Positions 56,689-64,000 of a stretch of DNA of 64,000 bases are shown piece after piece; within the stretch, counting starts at the first letter, position 1; each line of letters starts with the position of its first letter. This stretch comes from Bordetella ansorpii (lineage in GTDB: Bacteria; Pseudomonadota; Gammaproteobacteria; Burkholderiales; Burkholderiaceae_B). The stretch is taken from the NCBI RefSeq assembly GCF_900078315.1, contig NZ_FKBS01000025.1:372001-436000 (forward strand), read 5' to 3'. The position numbers and the translations under genes were made by a program. Below the pieces are notes generated by a model. The model was not told the origin of the DNA. It saw nothing but the letters and a program-made list of their open reading frames with translations, and did not search any database.

Positions 56689-57852
56689 TCAGAGCTTGCA
56701 CTCGCCCACGTAGACGTCCTGGTGCTTGTCGTACACCTTGCCGATCAACTTGTTGGTGATGCGGCCCTGGGCGTCCTTGCCCACCTGGCGGGCGTAGTAG
56801 GCCTGGATGGGATAGTGGTTCCTGCCGTAGGTGAATGCGCCGCGCACCGAAGGGAAGTCGGCCTTTTCCAGCGCGGCGACGATGGCGTCGCGGTCGCCGG
56901 CCTTGCCGCCCGCCTGCTTGACGGCGGCATCCATCGCCATGATGACGTCGTAGGCCTGCGCCGCGTACACCGAGGGATAGCGGCCGTTGTATTCCTTGCG
57001 GAAGGCGTCGACGAACTGCTTGTTGCGCGGCACGTCCAGGTCATGTGCCCATTGCGCGGTGTTGACCATGCCGATCATCGGCTCGCCCACGGCAGGGATG
57101 ACGTCCTCGTCGGCCGAAAAGCCCGGGCCGACCAGCGCGATGTTCTGCGACAGGCCCGCGGCCACGAACTGCTTGACGAAGTTGATGCCCATGCCGCCGG
57201 GCAGGAAGATGTAGACCGCGTCGGGCGCGGCGGCGCGCACCTCGGCCAGTTCGGCCGCGTAATCGATCTGGCCCAGCTTGGTGTAGCGCTCTTGCGCCAC
57301 GTCGGCCTTGTAGCCGCGCTTGAAGCCGGTCAGCGCATCCTTGCCCGCGGGATAGTCGGGCGCGATGATGAACATCTTCTTGTAGCCGCGGTCGGCCGCG
57401 ACCTTGCCGGCCACTTCGTGGAAGGCGTCGTTCTGGTAGGTGGTGCCGAACCAGAACTTGTTGCACTGGGCGCCCGCGTATTGGCTGGGGCCGGGATTGT
57501 TCGACAGGTACGGGATCTTGGCGGCGAACAGCGCAGGTCCCACGGCCAGCGCCACGTTCGAGCCGATGGGGCCGGTGAAGAAGTCGACCTTCTCGCGCTG
57601 GATGTAGCGCGTGGCCAGTTGGCGGGCCTGCTCGGGGTTGCCGCCCATGTCGGTCTGCAGGAACTCGGCCGGCTGGCCGCCCAGCTTGCCGCCCAGCTGC
57701 TTGATGGCGAGGTTGAAGCCATCGCGCGCCTCGGCGCCCAGCGCCGCGAACGGGCCGGAGATGTCGTTGGCGATGCCGACCTTGATGGGGTCGGCGTGGG
57801 AAATGACGGGAACGAGCGCGGCGGCGGCCACGACGAGGGAAAGGATACGCAT
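56689..57852 (-). CDS. livK: ABC transporter substrate-binding protein (LivK-like)
   Basis: This periplasmic type I binding protein of 387 residues has a signal peptide cleaved about 20/21 (VISHA-DPIKVG) and the start of the mature protein, IKVGIANDISGPFAALGAEA, typical of Peripla_BP_6. Its group commonly binds aromatic acids or short aliphatic amides as well as leucine. The 5' leader is about 130 bases long and contains the MarR-type operator at 57985-58004 at its distal end. It is divergent from the arylformamidase-like gene. Confidence 0.92.
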   Translation of the reverse strand: MRILSLVVAAAALVPVISHADPIKVGIANDISGPFAALGAEARDGFNLAIKQLGGKLGGQPAEFLQTDMGGNPEQARQLATRYIQREKVDFFTGPIGSNVALAVGPALFAAKIPYLSNNPGPSQYAGAQCNKFWFGTTYQNDAFHEVAGKVAADRGYKKMFIIAPDYPAGKDALTGFKRGYKADVAQERYTKLGQIDYAAELAEVRAAAPDAVYIFLPGGMGINFVKQFVAAGLSQNIALVGPGFSADEDVIPAVGEPMIGMVNTAQWAHDLDVPRNKQFVDAFRKEYNGRYPSVYAAQAYDVIMAMDAAVKQAGGKAGDRDAIVAALEKADFPSVRGAFTYGRNHYPIQAYYARQVGKDAQGRITNKLIGKVYDKHQDVYVGECKL

Positions 57853-57984
57853 GCGGGGAACTCCTGGCGCGGCGCGCTGCTTGGGTTTTGTTCTGAAGCG
57901 TTCGACTGCGATCGTGTCGCCGAGCCCGTCATCCATGCCACCGCGCGGCCGGTGTTGCGGACGAGAAATCAACTGGCGTGCGGC

Positions 57985-58004
57985 ATAGTTTAGGTTTAAA
58001 GTAT
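57985..58004. promoter_or_regulatory. Candidate MarR operator in the livK/hydrolase divergent promoter
   Basis: ATAGTTTAGGTTTAAAGTAT has perfect outer half-sites ATAnTTTA and TAAAnTAT (14 of 20 positions symmetric). Its reverse complement matches the operator at 25794-25813 at 17 of 20 positions, in the same orientation relative to livK as the other site has to the monooxygenase operon. It lies 32 bases before the hydrolase start codon, whose operon encodes the MarR protein, suggesting autoregulation. Confidence 0.7.
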
Positions 58005-58036
58005 CGAGCAAAACAAGCCTAGGGTTTGCCCCAACC

Positions 58037-58969
58037 ATGAGCCTCGTCCATCGCCAGTTCGACGCCGCCACATTGGATGTGCAATACAACGCACGCGCGA
58101 CAGTACCGCACGTCGAATCGATACTCAAGCAATACGCCAACGAAAGCCGCCAGGCGCGCGACACACTGCCGTGCGCACTGAACCTGGCGTATGGCGACCA
58201 TACCGATGAAACGCTCGACGTGTTTCCCGCCGCGCGGGGCCTCCCCGCGCCGGGATGCCCCGCGCCGGTCTTCATCTACCTCCACGGCGGCTACTGGCGC
58301 GCGCTGGGCAAGGACGATTCCAGCTCGATGGCGCCCGCTTTCACGCTCGCGGGCGCCGTGGTGGTGGCCGTCAACTATTCGCTGGCGCCGGCCGTCACGC
58401 TGGACCGCATCGTCGACCAGGTGCGCCGCGCGGTGGCCTGGGTCCATCGCAACATCGCCACGCACGGCGGCGATCCCGCCCGCCTGCACGTCGGCGGCAG
58501 TTCGGCGGGCGGCCACCTGTGCGGCATGCTGCTGGCAGGCGGCTGGCAACGCGAGCTGGGCCTGCCCGGCGATGCCATCAAGGGCGCGCTGCTGCTGTCC
58601 GGCCTGTACGACCTGACGCCGCTGGTGCACACCCACATCAACCAATGGATGCGCATGACGCCGGCCGATGCCGCGCGCAACAGCCCCGGCCGCCTCGCGC
58701 CCGCCCACGGCTGCCCCATCGTGGTCAGCTACGGCGAGAACGAGACCGACGAATTCAAGCGCCAGAGCAACGACTACCTGCATGCCTGGCAGGCGCGCGG
58801 CTTTCCCGGCCGCTACGTGCCCGCGCCCGGCCTGAACCATTTCGACATCGTGCTCGACCTGGGCCGCCCCGGCAGCCTGCTGGCCCAGGCCATGTTCGAC
58901 CAGATGGGCCTGTCCCGAACGGGCCAGCCCGATACGGGCCGCCCCTTTTCTTCCCGTACCGCCCCATGA
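58037..58969 (+). CDS. Alpha/beta hydrolase, arylformamidase-like
   Basis: This 310-residue alpha/beta hydrolase has the arylformamidase-type oxyanion motif YLHGGYWRA (81-89), the nucleophile elbow GGSSAGG (153-159, Ser156), Asp in GENETDEF and a C-terminal His in LNHFDIVLD. HGGYW is characteristic of N-formylkynurenine formamidases of this fold. A substrate such as N-formylkynurenine or N-formylanthranilate would feed the 2-aminobenzoyl-CoA operon sharing its operator (inference). Its stop overlaps the MarR start. Confidence 0.8.
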   Translation: MSLVHRQFDAATLDVQYNARATVPHVESILKQYANESRQARDTLPCALNLAYGDHTDETLDVFPAARGLPAPGCPAPVFIYLHGGYWRALGKDDSSSMAPAFTLAGAVVVAVNYSLAPAVTLDRIVDQVRRAVAWVHRNIATHGGDPARLHVGGSSAGGHLCGMLLAGGWQRELGLPGDAIKGALLLSGLYDLTPLVHTHINQWMRMTPADAARNSPGRLAPAHGCPIVVSYGENETDEFKRQSNDYLHAWQARGFPGRYVPAPGLNHFDIVLDLGRPGSLLAQAMFDQMGLSRTGQPDTGRPFSSRTAP

Positions 58970-59454
58970 CCGACGCTCCTGACCTCGAAACCCGCGCCGC
59001 CCCCGACGACCACCACGCGTTGCGGCTGTGGCTGCGCATGCTGACCTGCTGCAACCTGATCGAGACCGAGATCCGCGGCCGCCTGCGCACCGAATTCGAC
59101 ACCACGCTGCCGCGCTTCGACCTGATGGCGCAATTGCAGCGCGCGCCCAAGGGCATGAAGATGGGCGAGCTGTCGCGCCACATGATGGTGACCAACGGCA
59201 ACATCACCGGCATCACCGACCAGCTCGAATCCGAAGGCCTGGTGGTGCGCACCAAGGTCGAAACCGACCGGCGCAGTTCGGTGCTGAAACTCACGCCGCT
59301 GGGCAAGAAGACCTTCGCCCGCATGGCGCGCGCCCACGAAAGCTGGGTCAAGGGCATGTTCGACGGCCTGCCCGACGCCAGCCGCAACGCCCTGTTCAAG
59401 GCGCTGGGCGAACTGAAACTGCAAGTGGTCGCCCAGCGCACGCAAGAGCGATAG
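58966..59454 (+). CDS. MarR-family transcriptional regulator
   Basis: This 162-residue MarR repressor has a central winged helix: MKMGELSRHMMVTNGNITGI recognition region and LVVRTKVETDRRSSVLKLTPLGKK wing. MarR proteins next to aryl-CoA pathways often release DNA on binding the CoA thioester. Position and the shared palindrome make it the likely regulator of its own operon, of livK and of the 25876 operon. It is coupled to the hydrolase gene by ATGA. Confidence 0.88.
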   Translation: MTDAPDLETRAAPDDHHALRLWLRMLTCCNLIETEIRGRLRTEFDTTLPRFDLMAQLQRAPKGMKMGELSRHMMVTNGNITGITDQLESEGLVVRTKVETDRRSSVLKLTPLGKKTFARMARAHESWVKGMFDGLPDASRNALFKALGELKLQVVAQRTQER

Positions 59455-59485
59455 CCCGCCCCTGGAATGGCGCATAATTGCCGCC

Positions 59486-60502
59486 ATGATTCCGGTCTCG
59501 ATTCCTGGCGGCAACTATTACGCGTCGATGGCAGTCTCGCTGATCTGCCTGAGCACGCTGCTGACCTGGCTCGCCCGCCTGGCGCTGAACCGGCGTGCCC
59601 GCCTGTGGATGCGCGACCACCGCCGCCTGGGCCCCGCCATGATGGCGGTGCTGGCCATCACCGGCGGCATCTTCCCCTATCAGCACATCAGCCAGTGGCT
59701 GACCGTCCAGCGCGAGGCCCGCGAGGAACAGGCGCGCCGCGCCGTGCTCGACACCGCCCGCAAGCTGGCTGGCGTCGATATGCCAGCCGGCACCGAACTG
59801 CGCCTGGCCACGCCGGGCGATCCCGACTCCTTCGTCCAGGCCGACTTCCCCGTGCTGGTGGAAGTGGGCGGCCTGCAGGCCAGGCAACTGTTCCGCTACC
59901 GCCGCGCACAGCATCCCATCGGCGCGGCGGGCGAAAGCTGGTCGGTGGCGATCCCCACCGACCAGACGATTCATGGCGGCTGGCGCTGCTCGCGCGCCCA
60001 CCGCGTCGAACTGGTCATGGAAGACGGGCGGCCGCGCTTCGACAGTTGCCATCTGGCGTCGGGCAATACCGTGGGCAACCTGCCCCTGCCCACCGGCACC
60101 TGGCTGGACATGCGCCAGACCATGCCGCAGCGCTGGCTGCTGCGCACCGACGGCAGCGAGCCGGCCGCCATCTCGGGCCTGTCGCTGCTGAAGGCCGACG
60201 TCATGGTCGACAGCCAGCACCAGGTACTGAAATTCGAAGGCCTGCTGGCGCAGGAACTGCGGCTGGGTGAGGTCACCTATCCCGCCGGCACCCGCGCTGC
60301 CAGCGCGGCGGGCGTGCGCGGCGCCGAGGAAGGCGACCTGCTGTTCAGCCCGCCACGCGGCCGCGCGGCCCTGCGCGCGGGCCAGCCCGACATCGCAACG
60401 GGCAATTCGGTGCTGCAGGGGCCGGATGGCACCGTGCGCGCGGTGCTCAGCAATCGCGATGCGGGCGTGCTGGACGTGCCGTCGATGCAACTGGCGCCCT
60501 GA
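59486..60502 (+). CDS. Membrane-anchored protein of unknown function
   Basis: I do not recognise this 338-residue protein. It has two predicted helices (about 13-34 and 48-68). A long soluble, probably periplasmic, domain follows with an ETD-free mix of beta-type segments, GGWRCSRAHRVELVMEDGRP and DSCHLASGN (two cysteines that could form a disulfide). It carries no catalytic motif I know. It starts 31 bases after the MarR gene and ends at a clear hairpin, so it may be cotranscribed with the MarR gene or independent. Confidence 0.7.
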   Translation: MIPVSIPGGNYYASMAVSLICLSTLLTWLARLALNRRARLWMRDHRRLGPAMMAVLAITGGIFPYQHISQWLTVQREAREEQARRAVLDTARKLAGVDMPAGTELRLATPGDPDSFVQADFPVLVEVGGLQARQLFRYRRAQHPIGAAGESWSVAIPTDQTIHGGWRCSRAHRVELVMEDGRPRFDSCHLASGNTVGNLPLPTGTWLDMRQTMPQRWLLRTDGSEPAAISGLSLLKADVMVDSQHQVLKFEGLLAQELRLGEVTYPAGTRAASAAGVRGAEEGDLLFSPPRGRAALRAGQPDIATGNSVLQGPDGTVRAVLSNRDAGVLDVPSMQLAP

Positions 60503-60514
60503 GGCAGAAAACGT

Positions 60515-60536
60515 CGGCCGTCCGTGCGGACGGCCG
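60515..60536. terminator. Bidirectional hairpin terminator
   Basis: Perfect 9-bp stem CGGCCGTCC (60515-60523) / GGACGGCCG (60528-60536), loop GTGC, between the unknown membrane protein and the convergent SDR gene. An A-run (60508-60511) precedes it, giving a T-run for the minus-strand transcript. Confidence 0.65.
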
Positions 60537-60590
60537 GGAACAGCATCGCCGTGCGGTTGCAGACCGGCCCGGCAACACCCTTTCGCACAT

Positions 60591-61352
60591 TCAGAACGTT
60601 CCCGGATACGCGCCGCCGTCCAGCAGCACATTCTGCCCCGTCATGTAGCCGGCATGCACGCTGCACAGGAAGGCGCACACCGCGCCGAATTCGTCGGCAT
60701 CGCCGAAGCGCCCCATCGGAATGGTGGCCAGGCGCTTCTCGCGCTGGCCCGGCGCCGAAAATGCCTTGCGCAACCGGTCGGTGTCGAACGGGCCGGGCAG
60801 CAGGTTGTTCAGCGTGACGTTGCGGCCCGCCAGGCGGGGCTGACGCGCCACGCCCGCCACGAAGCCGGTCAGTCCGCTGCGTGCGCCGTTGGACAGGCCC
60901 AGCACGTCGATCGGCGCCTTGACCGCGCCCGAGGTGATGTTGACCACGCGTCCGAAGCCGCGCTCGGCCATGCCGTCCACGGTGGCGCGTATCAGTTCGA
61001 TGGGCGTCAGCATGTTGGCCTGCAAGGCAGCCAGCCAATCGTCCTGTTTCCAGTCGCGGAAGTCGCCGGGCGGCGGGCCGCCCGCGTTGTTGACCAGGAT
61101 ATCGACCTGCGGCGCCGCGGCCAGCAGCGCCTGCCGCACCGATTCCTGCGTCACGTCGCCCACCACGCTGCGTACCTCGATGCCGGCGTTCAACGCGCGC
61201 AGTTCGTCCGCGGTCTCGTTCAGCGCGTCCGCGCCGCGCGCGTTGATGACCAGGTTGACGCCCTCGCGTGCCAGCGCGGCCGCACACCCCTTGCCCAGCC
61301 CCTTGCTGGCCGCGCACACCACGGCCCAACGGCCGGCAATGCCCAGATCCAT
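60591..61352 (-). CDS. SDR-fold protein with altered catalytic motif
   Basis: This 253-residue Rossmann SDR has glycine-rich AASKGLGKG near 14-22, VNNAGG, and the C-terminal TGQNVLLDGGAYPGTF. The active-site region reads NITSGAVKAPIDVLGLSNGARSGL, so the usual YxxxK is replaced by SxxxR (Ser and Arg) and only the Ser of the triad is clear. It may bind but not turn over a typical substrate, or use another mechanism. GGAG precedes ATG 61352. It diverges from the aldo/keto reductase gene. Confidence 0.8.
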   Translation of the reverse strand: MDLGIAGRWAVVCAASKGLGKGCAAALAREGVNLVINARGADALNETADELRALNAGIEVRSVVGDVTQESVRQALLAAAPQVDILVNNAGGPPPGDFRDWKQDDWLAALQANMLTPIELIRATVDGMAERGFGRVVNITSGAVKAPIDVLGLSNGARSGLTGFVAGVARQPRLAGRNVTLNNLLPGPFDTDRLRKAFSAPGQREKRLATIPMGRFGDADEFGAVCAFLCSVHAGYMTGQNVLLDGGAYPGTF

Positions 61353-61620
61353 GTGATGCTCCTCGTATGAATGGATGGACGCCGGGACCGCGCCCGGCGC
61401 TCGTGGGCCCCCCTGGATACGTCGCCATGCCCACGGCTGGCGTGCTGCCTGCCAGCGTATCCACGGGACCGCACACGAGCCGCCAGCATACACACCCGGC
61501 CCGCGCGCTGCGCCAGATCTTTGCTCTCGAGTCAAAAGTCATTGGCCTGCCACCCTCTTATTCCGCAAAGATAAGCCCGGCACACTGCGAGGCCTGGACT
61601 TCACCGGAAATATCACAGCC
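61353..61620. other. Divergent intergenic region
   Basis: This 268-base gap lies between the SDR and aldo/keto reductase genes. No gene is supported; the ORF that reads through it upstream of ATG 61621 is Arg/Pro-rich and lacks a ribosome site. The A+T-rich part at 61540-61580 is the probable promoter area. Confidence 0.45.
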
Positions 61621-62430
61621 ATGTCTTTCTCTATTCCCCCTCTCGGCCTGGGCACCTTCCGCCTGCAGGGCCAGGCCGTCATCGACTCGGTACGCCACGC
61701 ACTGCAACTGGGCTACTGGGCCATCGACACCGCGCAGATCTACGGCAACGAGGCCGAGATCGGCCAGGCCATCGCCGACAGCGGCGTGCCTCGCGACGAA
61801 CTGTTCCTGACCACCAAGATCTGGACCGAGAACCTGTCCCGCACGCGCCTGGCCGACAGCCTGCGCGACAGCCTGGCCCGGCTGCGCACCGACCGCGCCG
61901 ATCTGGTGCTGATCCACTGGCCGTCGCCGGGCGGCGCCGTGCCCGTGGCCGACTACATGGCCGCGCTGCGCGACGCCCGCGACCAGGGGCTGACGCGCGC
62001 CATCGGCGTATCGAACTTCACGGTGGACCTGATGCGCCAGGCCATCGATGCCGTGGGCGCGGACGCCATCGCCACCAACCAGGTCGAACTGCATCCCTAT
62101 CTGCAGAACCGCCGGGTGGCCGGATTCGCCCGCGAGCAGGGCATCGCCATCACCTCGTACATGACCCTGGCCTACGGCAGGATCGTGCAGGAACCCGCCA
62201 TCATCGAGATCGCCCGGCGCCATCAGGCCACGCCCGCGCAGGTCGCGCTGGCCTGGGCCCTGCAGCAGGGCTACGCGGTGATCCCGTCCTCGACCAAGCC
62301 CGAGAACCTGGCCAGCAACCTGCTGGCGACCGGCTTGCGGCTGGACGCGGACGACATGGCGCGCATCGCGGCGCTGGAGCGCGGCGAGCGCCTGGTCGAT
62401 CCGGACGGGCTGGCGCCGGCCTGGGACTGA
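61621..62430 (+). CDS. dkgB: Aldo/keto reductase, DkgB-like
   Basis: This 269-residue AKR has the catalytic tetrad Asp36, Tyr41, Lys66 and His99 in [16 protein letters not shown] and LVLIHWPSP. Also present are the NADPH-binding [18 protein letters not shown] and [15 protein letters not shown]. Length and sequence match E. coli DkgB (2,5-diketo-D-gluconate reductase B, 267 residues), which also reduces methylglyoxal. ATG 61621 is chosen because the protein then begins at the first strand of the barrel. Confidence 0.88.
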   Translation: MSFSIPPLGLGTFRLQGQAVIDSVRHALQLGYWAIDTAQIYGNEAEIGQAIADSGVPRDELFLTTKIWTENLSRTRLADSLRDSLARLRTDRADLVLIHWPSPGGAVPVADYMAALRDARDQGLTRAIGVSNFTVDLMRQAIDAVGADAIATNQVELHPYLQNRRVAGFAREQGIAITSYMTLAYGRIVQEPAIIEIARRHQATPAQVALAWALQQGYAVIPSSTKPENLASNLLATGLRLDADDMARIAALERGERLVDPDGLAPAWD

Positions 62431-62548
62431 GCGGCGCAAGGGACTCGCCCGCGACCCGTCATTTGGAGAGCGCCCCAGGCGGTGGATAATAGAAGGCTAT
62501 GTCGCCGGCAGCCGCCTCGGCGGCTATCCACCAGCGAGTTCCCGAACC

Positions 62549-63778
62549 ATGGCCGTCAATCTGCAGATCCCCTCCGAATCCGAAATTTTCCCCGTCGCCG
62601 GTGTCGAGATCGGCGTCACCGAGGCGGGCATCCGCAAGGCGGGCCGCCGTGACCTGACCGTCTTCCGCCTGGCCGAAGGCAGCGCCGTCGCCGGCGTGTT
62701 CACGCGCAACCGCTTCCGCGCCGCGCCCGTGCAGGTGTGCGAAACGCACCTGGCCTCGTCGGGCGGCGCGATCCGCGCGCTGGTCATCAACACGGGCAAC
62801 GCCAACGCCGGCACCGGCGCCGACGGCCTGCAGCGCGCCAAGGACACCTGCGCCGCGCTGTCCGACCTGCTGGGCCTGCCCGCCGAACAGATCCTGCCGT
62901 TCTCCACGGGCGTCATCCTCGAGCCGCTGCCCGTGGACCGCCTGAAGGCCGGCCTGCCCGGCGCGATCGCCGCGCTGTCGCCCGACCAGTGGTTCAATGC
63001 CGCGCACGGCATCATGACCACCGACACGCTGCCCAAGATCCACTCGCGCCGGATCCAGGCCGATGGCAAGACCGTCACCTTCACCGGCATCAGCAAGGGC
63101 GCCGGCATGATCCGGCCCAACATGGCCACCATGCTGAGCTTCCTGGCCACCGACGCCGCCATCGCCCAGCCGCTGCTGCGCAAGCTGGCCGTGCAGATCG
63201 CCGACCAGTCGTTCAACCGCATCACGGTCGACGGCGACACCTCCACCAACGACTCGTTCATCCTGATCGCCACCGGCAAGTCGGGCGTGACCGTGTCCTC
63301 CGAATCCGATCCGGCCTACGCTGCGGTCGTCGCCGCCCTGACCGAAGCGGCCGCCGACCTGGCGCAGAAGATCGTGCGCGACGCCGAGGGCGCCACCAAG
63401 TTCATGACGATCCGCGTCGAGGAAGCCGGCAGCACCGACGAGGCGCTGAAGGTGGCCTACTCGGTGGCGCACTCGCCGCTGGTCAAGACCGCGTTCTTCG
63501 CCTCCGATCCCAACCTGGGCCGCATCCTGGCCGCCATCGGCTACGCCGGCATCGACGACCTGGACGTCTCGGGCATCCGCCTGTGGCTGGGCGACGTGCT
63601 GGTGGCCGCCGACGGCGGCCGCAACCCGTCCTACCAAGAGGCGGACGGCCAGCGCGTCATGAAGGAAGCGGAAATCCTGGTGCGCATCGCGCTGGGCCGC
63701 GGCAAGGTGAGCGACACCGTCTACACCTGCGACTTCTCGCACGACTACGTCAGCATCAACGCCGACTACCGCTCGTAA
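62549..63778 (+). CDS. argJ: Glutamate N-acetyltransferase/amino-acid acetyltransferase
   Basis: ArgJ transfers acetyl from N-acetylornithine to glutamate in arginine biosynthesis and may also act as the first-step synthase. The 409-residue precursor self-cleaves before the nucleophile Thr194 in [21 protein letters not shown], giving alpha and beta chains. Also visible are NTGNANAGTG (acetyl pocket) and [15 protein letters not shown]. The length is standard. It starts 118 bases after dkgB. Confidence 0.96.
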   Translation: MAVNLQIPSESEIFPVAGVEIGVTEAGIRKAGRRDLTVFRLAEGSAVAGVFTRNRFRAAPVQVCETHLASSGGAIRALVINTGNANAGTGADGLQRAKDTCAALSDLLGLPAEQILPFSTGVILEPLPVDRLKAGLPGAIAALSPDQWFNAAHGIMTTDTLPKIHSRRIQADGKTVTFTGISKGAGMIRPNMATMLSFLATDAAIAQPLLRKLAVQIADQSFNRITVDGDTSTNDSFILIATGKSGVTVSSESDPAYAAVVAALTEAAADLAQKIVRDAEGATKFMTIRVEEAGSTDEALKVAYSVAHSPLVKTAFFASDPNLGRILAAIGYAGIDDLDVSGIRLWLGDVLVAADGGRNPSYQEADGQRVMKEAEILVRIALGRGKVSDTVYTCDFSHDYVSINADYRS

Positions 63779-63783
63779 TCGCG

Positions 63784-64000
63784 ATGGATTCGTCTTCCCC
63801 CGACATGGTCCGCCTGCTGGCGCGGGCCGAACGCGTGCTGGCGCAACTGGAAGCCTGGCTGCCCGCCGCGCCCCCCGAAATCGACTGGACCGCGCACGCC
63901 TACCGCTGGCGCAAGCGGGGCGCGCGCGGCTGGCTCGATGCCGTGCGCCACATCGCGCGCATCGACATGGGCGACCTGCAGCACATCGAGCGCCAGAAGG
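63784..64000 (+). CDS. DUF815-family ATP-binding protein, N-terminal part
   Basis: The window ends inside this gene. The visible 72 codons (MDSSSPDMVRLLARAERVLA onward, with WTAHAYRWRKRG and IDMGDLQHIERQK) match the start of the DUF815 AAA-type ATPases that follow argJ in many betaproteobacteria. The IDMGDLQHIERQK segment is the conserved region just before the Walker A loop, which lies beyond the edge. Function unknown. It starts five bases after the argJ stop. Confidence 0.75.
   Translation, partial: MDSSSPDMVRLLARAERVLAQLEAWLPAAPPEIDWTAHAYRWRKRGARGWLDAVRHIARIDMGDLQHIERQK

Overview
This is a gene-dense, high-GC (about two thirds G+C by eye) chromosomal window with no rRNA, tRNA, CRISPR array, transposase or phage genes that I can see. 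Gene content and order suggest a betaproteobacterium of the family Alcaligenaceae (Bordetella/Achromobacter type). The reasons are the order aroQ-accB-accC-prmA-zinc-ribbon gene, a Bug/TctC binding protein next to a LysR gene, rubredoxin-thiD-like-thiE-hemL, a siaABCD operon, and argJ followed by a DUF815 ATPase. Genus assignment is inference. No transfer signature is obvious.

Layout. (1) 1-12984 is mostly housekeeping: acetyl-CoA carboxylase subunits, aroQ, a TlpA-like thioredoxin, mpl, a YqiA-like esterase, an RNase II family gene, a TonB-like protein, aroE, mtgA, lptG and apaH. (2) 13019-17523 holds two small LysR-controlled metabolic pairs: amidohydrolase plus Bug binding protein, and an isochorismatase-fold hydrolase. 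(3) 17525-24527 is again conserved: plsC, ruvX, yqgE, rubredoxin (too short for automatic ORF lists), a degenerate thiD-like gene, thiE, hemL and a FapA/DUF342 protein. (4) 25876-33679 is a seven-gene catabolic operon whose first product is a fused flavin monooxygenase/Old-Yellow-Enzyme of the 2-aminobenzoyl-CoA monooxygenase/reductase type. It is followed by an SDR, a crotonase-fold enzyme, an acyl-CoA dehydrogenase, an aryl-CoA ligase, a thioesterase and a RidA protein. (5) 34101-44442 is a peptide-type ABC transporter interleaved with a multi-subunit amine/opine/hydroxyproline-type dehydrogenase and its LysR regulator. (6) 44718-46647 is an SDR/LysR pair. (7) 46578-52939 is a cyclic-di-GMP operon: siaA, a frameshifted siaB, siaC, siaD and a PAS-GAF-GGDEF-EAL protein. 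(8) 53209-59454 is a branched-chain-amino-acid-type ABC transporter divergent from an arylformamidase-like hydrolase and a MarR regulator. (9) 59486-64000 holds a membrane protein of unknown function, an SDR, an aldo/keto reductase, argJ and the start of a DUF815 ATPase.

Most notable result: a 20-bp near-palindromic site (ATAnTTTA-N4-TAAAnTAT) lies in the promoter region of the 2-aminobenzoyl-CoA operon (25794-25813). It recurs with 17 of 20 bases identical in the divergent promoter between the ABC binding-protein gene and the hydrolase-MarR pair (57985-58004), 32 kb away. I infer one MarR-controlled regulon split over two loci. It would cover aromatic-acid import, release of anthranilate or kynurenine from an N-formyl precursor, CoA activation, dearomatisation and beta-oxidation. 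Second, siaB carries a single-base frameshift. If real, it removes the kinase that switches off the SiaC/SiaD diguanylate cyclase, while a phosphodiesterase gene follows siaD by three bases in the same operon.
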